47,044 bases of DNA from CAZCBJ01 sp964496705 (lineage in GTDB: Bacteria > Chloroflexota > Anaerolineae > Anaerolineales > Anaerolineaceae): NCBI GenBank assembly GCA_964496705.1, contig CAZCBJ010000006.1, forward strand, positions 1-47,044, given 5' to 3'. Shown one piece after another: positions 42,058 to 47,044 of this stretch (position 1 is its first letter; each line of letters opens with the position of its first letter). The notes below the pieces were generated by a model. The model searched no databases. It saw only the letters and a list, made by a program, of their open reading frames with translations, and was not told the DNA's origin. Made by a program: the position numbers and the translations under genes.

Positions 42058-42074
42058 GGTTGGCTCGGGTTGGT

Positions 42075-43040
42075 TTACGGCGAGCAATTCATGGTGAAGG
42101 TGGCTTTGCCGAAATCCTGATGATTGGGTTCATCGATATATATCCGCGCCCATCCGGCGTAGCTCATGCTTGGGCTTCCGAGTGTCCAGGTCGTGGTTAC
42201 GGTTTTTGTTCCGGCTTCATCGAAAGTCAATGATTTGACCGAGCTGGAAGATCCATCGCTAAATTTCCAGTGGTACTTGACCAACCCGGCGTTGCTGGTC
42301 TTGATCTTGGCTTCAAAGTTGAAGGTGGTGGGACAGGCGCCTGAGAAGGTTTCAACATCCACCGTGGTCGGCACGGAGATGACCGCGAAAGGTAAACTGG
42401 TGGGTTTTCCTACGGTGATCTTCACAAAGAAGGTTTTATCGGCCTGTGGGCCAAGCCCGAACAACACCCCACCGGAATTACGCAGTTTAAAGTGGCCTTC
42501 GTACGACTTGGGTGTGGCGGGCGCCTTAAGGGTCACCGAAATATCGACCTCACTGCCGGGCGAAACACTGCTGGTCAGCGGCACTGATGCCGGGGCGTCC
42601 ATCGGATCACCGCTCACAAATACCAGCGAGTAGCTGGTCGTCCAGGTGGAGGTGCCTACATTCTTAAGTCGCCAAGTCTTGACAAAGGTTGTCCCTGGAG
42701 CAAACACCGTCCCATCCGGAACAGTGGTGTCGGCTACAAATCCAGCAATATCATCTGGCTTGGGGAGCGGCGTGTTGGTGGGCGGATTGGGGGTGTTGGT
42801 CGGCGGCGCACTGGTGGGCGGCAGGGTGGAGGTGGGCGGAAGCGGTTGGGTGGCCTGTTGGGTGGGGGGAACTGGACTGACAAGCTGGGTGCTCAAAGCC
42901 TGCACGGTCAGTGCAGCGGCGGTGCCAATGGCATCGTCGCTCATGCCGGGAGTAGGCGTGGGGGTGACTGGCATGTTGCAGGCAGCCAGGATCAAGGCAA
43001 GCCCCAAAATAGCGGATAAAAGGAAAGGTTTTTTTTGCAT
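42075..43040 (-). CDS. Lipoprotein with NBR1-Ig-like domain
   Basis: A 321-residue exported lipoprotein. Its signal peptide ends in the lipobox LAAC with Cys21. A Pro/Thr/Ser-rich linker (about 25-95) acts as a spacer. The NBR1 central Ig-like domain (about 100-210) has FAPGTTFVKTWRLKNVGTSTW, where W-x-L-x-N-x-G-x-x-x-W is the domain hallmark. A second beta-rich domain (about 215-320) with two cysteines and KYHWKFSDGSSS resembles PKD-like modules. In bacteria such domains are found in surface proteins that may bind other proteins or glycans. AGGAG precedes the ATG. Confidence 0.85.
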   Translation of the reverse strand: MQKKPFLLSAILGLALILAACNMPVTPTPTPGMSDDAIGTAAALTVQALSTQLVSPVPPTQQATQPLPPTSTLPPTSAPPTNTPNPPTNTPLPKPDDIAGFVADTTVPDGTVFAPGTTFVKTWRLKNVGTSTWTTSYSLVFVSGDPMDAPASVPLTSSVSPGSEVDISVTLKAPATPKSYEGHFKLRNSGGVLFGLGPQADKTFFVKITVGKPTSLPFAVISVPTTVDVETFSGACPTTFNFEAKIKTSNAGLVKYHWKFSDGSSSSVKSLTFDEAGTKTVTTTWTLGSPSMSYAGWARIYIDEPNHQDFGKATFTMNCSP

Positions 43041-43083
43041 GTTGCTCCTTTTGGATGATTCCGAAATGCCTGGGATCGGTTAA

Positions 43084-43112
43084 ATTTTAAACCAAACAGC
43101 AGCCGAAATCAA
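43084..43112 (-). promoter_or_regulatory. Promoter of the lipoprotein gene
   Basis: TTGATT (43107-43112) and TAAAAT (43084-43089) with a 17-bp spacer, the same pair of hexamers as at nrdR. The -35 overlaps the end of the DUF4129 gene. Confidence 0.7.
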
Positions 43113-44716
43113 TTCTTCTCAAAAGACGCCGGTGATGATGGATTAGTTCCCGCGTTTTTTTTGTTTTGCAACGCTTTGATGATACGGCGCAACACCGATT
43201 GTGTGTTATTGACCTGGTCGTCCTCCACCGGGTGAGGGCTGTAACGTGCTTCCTGAAAGGCCTCCGTCATGGTGTGAACCTCCATCTCGGCATCCGGGAT
43301 GGCTTCATCCAGCGCGCCTTCAAATTGGGTCGGAGTCTGGGCGGGTTTCCGCCCCACACCGCGCTCGCTGCTGCGCTTGAGGAGCGAAAGGTAAAGGAAA
43401 ATGACTTTCTGGCGCGGGGTCAGATTGCGGTAGTTGATGCGATGGGGAGAATGGGTGGAACTGAAAGTTCGCGCGGGGCGCAGCCGCTGCAGCCCATCGG
43501 AAATTGCCGCTGCCAGTTGTTGATTCACCCCGCGCAGCCAGTTCCAAATTGCGCTCAGTATATTAGCCAGCCAGTTCAGCGGTCGAAAGCGTCTTAGGCT
43601 TTTCAACTGGGCGCGGTTGCTGATCAGGTAATACCGCACAGCCGCAATGATCACCGCCAGGAACACCAGCCAGAACAAAATCATCCGCAGCAGCTCGAGC
43701 CAGGGAATGGGCTGGCTGGGCTCTGGTTGAATCAGACGCGGCGGCTCAATATTTTCCACCGGGCTGGGACCTTGAGTCTGATTGCACCCCGACAGCAGTG
43801 AGGAAAGATAAGCCAGTGGCATCAAGGCGAGGGTCATCAAGAACATAAAAAAGGAAACGATATACCCGAAGAGCATATTCAAAGGCGCGAAAATTGCCTC
43901 GGTGAAACGGTGAGGCAGGATCGCGGCTACCACGCCGAGGACGAGGAAGAAAACCAATGTATACCGAATCCAATTGGCGCCCAGACCTGGGCTGACTGGC
44001 ACGCGCTGCCACAGCCAGCGCCCCTGCAGCAATGAGAATTGGGTCATTCCCAGCAAGATCAAGGTCATCACGAAATACAAAATAACGTTCAAAACTGGCG
44101 CCTGCACGGCATCTGGAATCCCCCAGCCCTCCGGTGTGCGCACCCGCGCCAGTGCGGTCAAAAATACAATCATCACGCCGTTCAAGAAAAGCAGCTCGGT
44201 GACCCTCTGGCGTGTGTTCAAGCGGTCACGCTCCAAATGTCCAACGATGCCCAACTCTTCGGCAAAGAAATCTTCGTCGTCACTGTGCAGATATTCCAGC
44301 ATACCGCTGAATTGGCCGCTCAGCAGCCAGATGATGAAGATCGGGAAAAGGATAAAGAAATATTCGCCTTCGAAAAACGTCTCAAAACCCTGCTGCCAGC
44401 GCGGGATGTCCGATAAGATTTGATCCAATCCGCGCATCACATACAGCAATATTTTAACTAGGATGGCGATCAACAGAAGCTCTGAGGCGATGTATATCCA
44501 TTTGTCTCGCCCTGAACGATCGCTGGTGACGCTGCGCGAAATGATCGCTTCGACTGCCACCGCCATGCACAACCATGGCAGATAATCCCCATTCCAGGAA
44601 GGCGCGAGGCGTCTGCCCAGGTACATCAATGCCGTGCTGAGTGAGCCCATCATGAAGACTATAAGAATTTTTTGCACCCAGAGGACGACCCGCCGGTTGG
44701 AGCGAATGATGTTCAT
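43109..44716 (-). CDS. DUF4129 domain membrane protein (second MoxR set)
   Basis: A protein of about 535 residues with eight to nine membrane helices in the first 380 residues. Its cytoplasmic C-terminal part contains LTPRQKVIFLYLSLLKRSSERG and TPTQFEGAL, the DUF4129 pattern. It is much larger than the DUF4129 protein of the first set, whose membrane part has only four helices. The start is uncertain: ATG 44716 gives a short gap after DUF58, while an in-frame TTG at 44758 would overlap that gene by 20 bp. Neither has a strong ribosome site. It is the third gene of MoxR-DUF58-DUF4129. Confidence 0.75.
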   Translation of the reverse strand: MNIIRSNRRVVLWVQKILIVFMMGSLSTALMYLGRRLAPSWNGDYLPWLCMAVAVEAIISRSVTSDRSGRDKWIYIASELLLIAILVKILLYVMRGLDQILSDIPRWQQGFETFFEGEYFFILFPIFIIWLLSGQFSGMLEYLHSDDEDFFAEELGIVGHLERDRLNTRQRVTELLFLNGVMIVFLTALARVRTPEGWGIPDAVQAPVLNVILYFVMTLILLGMTQFSLLQGRWLWQRVPVSPGLGANWIRYTLVFFLVLGVVAAILPHRFTEAIFAPLNMLFGYIVSFFMFLMTLALMPLAYLSSLLSGCNQTQGPSPVENIEPPRLIQPEPSQPIPWLELLRMILFWLVFLAVIIAAVRYYLISNRAQLKSLRRFRPLNWLANILSAIWNWLRGVNQQLAAAISDGLQRLRPARTFSSTHSPHRINYRNLTPRQKVIFLYLSLLKRSSERGVGRKPAQTPTQFEGALDEAIPDAEMEVHTMTEAFQEARYSPHPVEDDQVNNTQSVLRRIIKALQNKKNAGTNPSSPASFEKN

Positions 44717-44738
44717 CCAGGCAGGGTAGCTTTTTCGC

Positions 44739-45926
44739 TTACTTTCGCCAGATTTCAAGGTCGTCTTCTTTCATAAATGAATACAGTTGAATGTTAAAAT
44801 GGTGGCATTGTTGGCGGATGGATTGCAGGTTGGCAACATTGCCACACAGGATCAGGACGATGTCCATCCCAGCCCGTTGGGTGCGGAAGAATTCATCGAA
44901 TAAGCCCTGGTCCACTCCACCTGTGATAACCACGATGGTAGTACCCCAGCTCAAGTTGACCCGCTGCTGTTGGATTAAGGTGGCAATCGGTGTGGTTTCC
45001 CGGATTTTAATTCTGGCCAGGGTCTCGAGAATGCGAATCAAGTGCCCGCGGCCTTTGCGCGGTAGGATGGGCTGCGATTTACCCTCGCTGCCCAGCGGGT
45101 CATTGCCGTTGGTGAACAGGCCGACGGATTGCTTGTGGCTGCTTGAACAGTTGGCGATGGACGCCGCCACCACAATGGCCAACTCAGTCGCATCGAAGCG
45201 CGTGCGGTAATGGTATTCCTCGCTGTTCAGGTTCAAGAAAAGGGCAGTTTCCACTTCGACGGTCGGCTCAAACAATTTCACTTGCAGTCGTCCCTCGGCC
45301 GCCGAAGCCTTCCAGTCAATTCTGCGCAGCGAGTCACCGGATTTGTAATCGCGTTTGCCCGCCGGGCGGCTGGGATCTTCATAAATTGGAAGGTGATGGC
45401 GGGTGGAACCGAGCGGCGAGTGAGACGGCAGCGCCAATTTCGGCAGCGGTATGACGCGCGGATAGACGATGATGTTATTCACCACGCCGTCAAAAACCCG
45501 CTCACGGTTCAGCCCCAGCAGATCACCGGAGGAAATTTGCAGCGGTCCTATGGCGTAGTATCCGCGTTTGCGTCCGGTCAGTGGATAGGATAGGGAGAGG
45601 GATTCGCGCGGGTTCATACTTAATACTTGTTGGAAAAAGGGGCCGGCTGAAAGGTCCACGGGCAGGGAATCCTGAACCCGCATCCACACAATTGGCAGGC
45701 GGATTTGATTTTTGATCTCCAGCTTCAACTGGATGGCTTCTCCGAGGAAGATGCGCTCTGGATATTTGCGCTTGACTTCCAGTTTTTTCATGGTTTGATC
45801 ATTCCACCAACGCCCGAGCAGTAAAGCGCCGCCCAGAATGTAGACGATGATCATCACAAATGAATCCTGGGTGGTGATGGCCAGGGCAATCAGAATAGTG
45901 ATGTAAACCAGAAGCGTATCGCTCAT
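44739..45926 (-). CDS. DUF58 domain protein (second copy)
   Basis: A 395-residue protein with two N-terminal membrane helices (about 5-18 and 22-38) and a beta-sandwich segment. The DUF58 core includes RDYKSGDSLRRIDWKASAAEGRLQVK near 205-230. A von Willebrand A-like fold follows. It is a paralogue of the first DUF58 protein, with a shorter C-terminus. It follows MoxR by 21 bp on the same strand, without a clear ribosome site. Confidence 0.9.
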   Translation of the reverse strand: MSDTLLVYITILIALAITTQDSFVMIIVYILGGALLLGRWWNDQTMKKLEVKRKYPERIFLGEAIQLKLEIKNQIRLPIVWMRVQDSLPVDLSAGPFFQQVLSMNPRESLSLSYPLTGRKRGYYAIGPLQISSGDLLGLNRERVFDGVVNNIIVYPRVIPLPKLALPSHSPLGSTRHHLPIYEDPSRPAGKRDYKSGDSLRRIDWKASAAEGRLQVKLFEPTVEVETALFLNLNSEEYHYRTRFDATELAIVVAASIANCSSSHKQSVGLFTNGNDPLGSEGKSQPILPRKGRGHLIRILETLARIKIRETTPIATLIQQQRVNLSWGTTIVVITGGVDQGLFDEFFRTQRAGMDIVLILCGNVANLQSIRQQCHHFNIQLYSFMKEDDLEIWRK

Positions 45927-45947
45927 TGGCTACGACTGTCAGCGCGT

Positions 45948-46895
45948 TCAGCCAACATTGCCGAACTCGAGGGGTACCTGGTCAATGATTTCCTGCAGGA
46001 TGGACTGGGTCTTGCGACCGCGCAGCTCGGCTTCTGGGGATAGTATCAAGCGGTGGGTGAGGATGGAGAGCGCCAGATACTGCACATCGTCAGGCAGTAC
46101 GTGGTCGCGCCCGCGCACAGCGGCCAGGGCTTGAGAAGCGCGGAACAGCGCCAGACTGGCGCGCGGGCTGGCACCCAGGGAAAGCTCAGGATGGTTGCGG
46201 GTGCTGTTCACCAAGCGGACGATATAGTCATGCAGCGTATCGTCCACATAGATGTCCCAGACCTGGCGCTGCAGCTCGCCCAACTGGCTGCCATCTTCCA
46301 CTGCTCGCAACTGGTTGATGGGATGCTCACGACGCAAATGGGTGAGCAACAACTTTTCATCCGCCAGCGAGGGATAGCCGACGGTCAATTTCATCAAAAA
46401 GCGGTCCAACTGCGCTTCTGGTAACGGAAAAGTGCCCTCATATTCAATTGGGTTTTCCGTAGCCAGCACCAGGAAAGGGCGCGGCAGCGGATAGGTCACC
46501 CCATCCACCGTCACCTGCTGCTCCTGCATGGCTTCCAGTAGTGAAGATTGTGTGCGGGGTGTGGCGCGGTTGATCTCATCCACGAGGAGGATGTTGACAA
46601 ATATGGGTCCTTCGTGAAATTCAAAACTGTTGGACTGTTGGTTGTAAACCGAAACGCCGGTCACGTCGTTGGGCAGCAAGTCGGGCGTGCATTGCACCCG
46701 CTTGAACTTCCCACCCAGGCTGGTGGCAATCGAACGCGCCATCATGGTTTTACCCACCCCCGGCACATCCTCCAGGAGCACATGCCCTTCGCACAGCAAG
46801 GCGACCATCAGCATTTCGATCACCGATCTTTTGCCGATGATTACCTTTTCTACATTATCCAATATTTTACGGCTGGTTTCCTGGATGGGGTGCAT
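45948..46895 (-). CDS. MoxR family AAA+ ATPase (second copy)
   Basis: A 315-residue AAA+ ATPase. Walker A reads EDVPGVGKTM near residue 43, with the usual Gly before Lys, unlike the first copy. Walker B is LLVDEINRATPRTQSSLLEAM near 105, and sensor 1 is ATENPIEYEGTFPLPEAQLDRF. The two copies share long identical blocks and are paralogues. It begins with AGGAG 5 bases before the ATG and is followed by DUF58 and DUF4129, making a second complete set. Confidence 0.94.
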   Translation of the reverse strand: MHPIQETSRKILDNVEKVIIGKRSVIEMLMVALLCEGHVLLEDVPGVGKTMMARSIATSLGGKFKRVQCTPDLLPNDVTGVSVYNQQSNSFEFHEGPIFVNILLVDEINRATPRTQSSLLEAMQEQQVTVDGVTYPLPRPFLVLATENPIEYEGTFPLPEAQLDRFLMKLTVGYPSLADEKLLLTHLRREHPINQLRAVEDGSQLGELQRQVWDIYVDDTLHDYIVRLVNSTRNHPELSLGASPRASLALFRASQALAAVRGRDHVLPDDVQYLALSILTHRLILSPEAELRGRKTQSILQEIIDQVPLEFGNVG

Positions 46896-46916
46896 GCTTT
46901 CTCCTAAGAGATGGGA

Positions 46917-47044
46917 TTATTGCGCAGTGATGTTGCCGACGACGCGCACGTCAATGCGGATCCCTTCAATTTCGGCGGGAATCCAATCGCTGGTAATTGT
47001 ATCCGGTTTTCTGCTGACCAGTACAACCAATATGATGCCGCCGG
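46917..47044 (-). CDS. Partial gene at the right edge, unknown
   Basis: The last 42 codons of a minus-strand gene that starts beyond the window. Visible residues include IILVVLVSRKPD, WIPAEIEGIRIDVRV and the end VGNITAQ. Part of a hydrophobic strand or helix is followed by a short beta-like tail. It lies 21 bp before the second MoxR gene in the same direction and is probably cotranscribed. No family can be assigned. Confidence 0.6.
   Translation of the reverse strand, partial: GGIILVVLVSRKPDTITSDWIPAEIEGIRIDVRVVGNITAQ

Overview
The window is a chromosomal segment of roughly mid-50s percent GC with densely packed genes and very short spacers. It most likely comes from a Chloroflexota bacterium, probably class Anaerolineae. 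The pointers are an adenosylcobalamin-dependent ribonucleotide reductase, DUF4332 helix-hairpin-helix proteins, MoxR/DUF58/DUF4129 sets and a MurG whose first glycine loop lacks the usual histidine. The assignment is inferred from gene content, not from a marker gene. No rRNA, tRNA, insertion sequence, phage gene or CRISPR array was seen.

Left part (1-22475, almost all minus strand): the left edge holds an ABC exporter pair (ATPase cut by the window edge, FtsX-type permease). Next comes an nrdR-nrdJ operon with its own promoter and a perfect 20-bp palindrome in its leader. The rest is a complete-looking division and cell wall (dcw) cluster transcribed right to left: mraZ, rsmH, ftsL-like, ftsI, murF, mraY, murD, ftsW, murG, a CvpA-like membrane gene, murC, murB, ddl, ftsQ, ftsA, ftsZ. 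Many joints are 1-8 bp overlaps, so one polycistronic message is likely. It starts from a good sigma-70-type promoter followed by TGG(T/G)-type repeats that look like MraZ boxes. murE is absent between ftsI and murF.

Middle part (22518-37627): mixed short operons. They include a class V aminotransferase with a half-size EamA transporter, an orphan histidine kinase with a cyclic-nucleotide-type sensor domain, and two adjacent helix-hairpin-helix proteins. A DegV protein and a GNAT-like protein follow, then a Fpg/Nei-family protein without the catalytic N-terminal proline. An arsenic module pairs an ArsR regulator with a double methyltransferase whose second half is ArsM-like. The remainder is a membrane GT-C-type protein with comM, a secreted DUF5666-like protein with tandem repeats, an alpha/beta hydrolase and a PlsC acyltransferase.

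Right part (37729-47044): two separate MoxR-DUF58-DUF4129 sets run towards each other, one on each strand, with an NBR1-Ig-like lipoprotein gene between them. They probably encode two paralogous envelope-associated AAA+ / von Willebrand-like machines. The right edge cuts a gene that lies upstream of the second set in the same direction.

The most unusual items are the fused double methyltransferase next to ArsR, the Fpg/Nei protein that starts Met-Ile-Glu, the 80-bp ftsW/murG out-of-frame overlap, the nrdR leader palindrome, and the pair of convergent MoxR systems.
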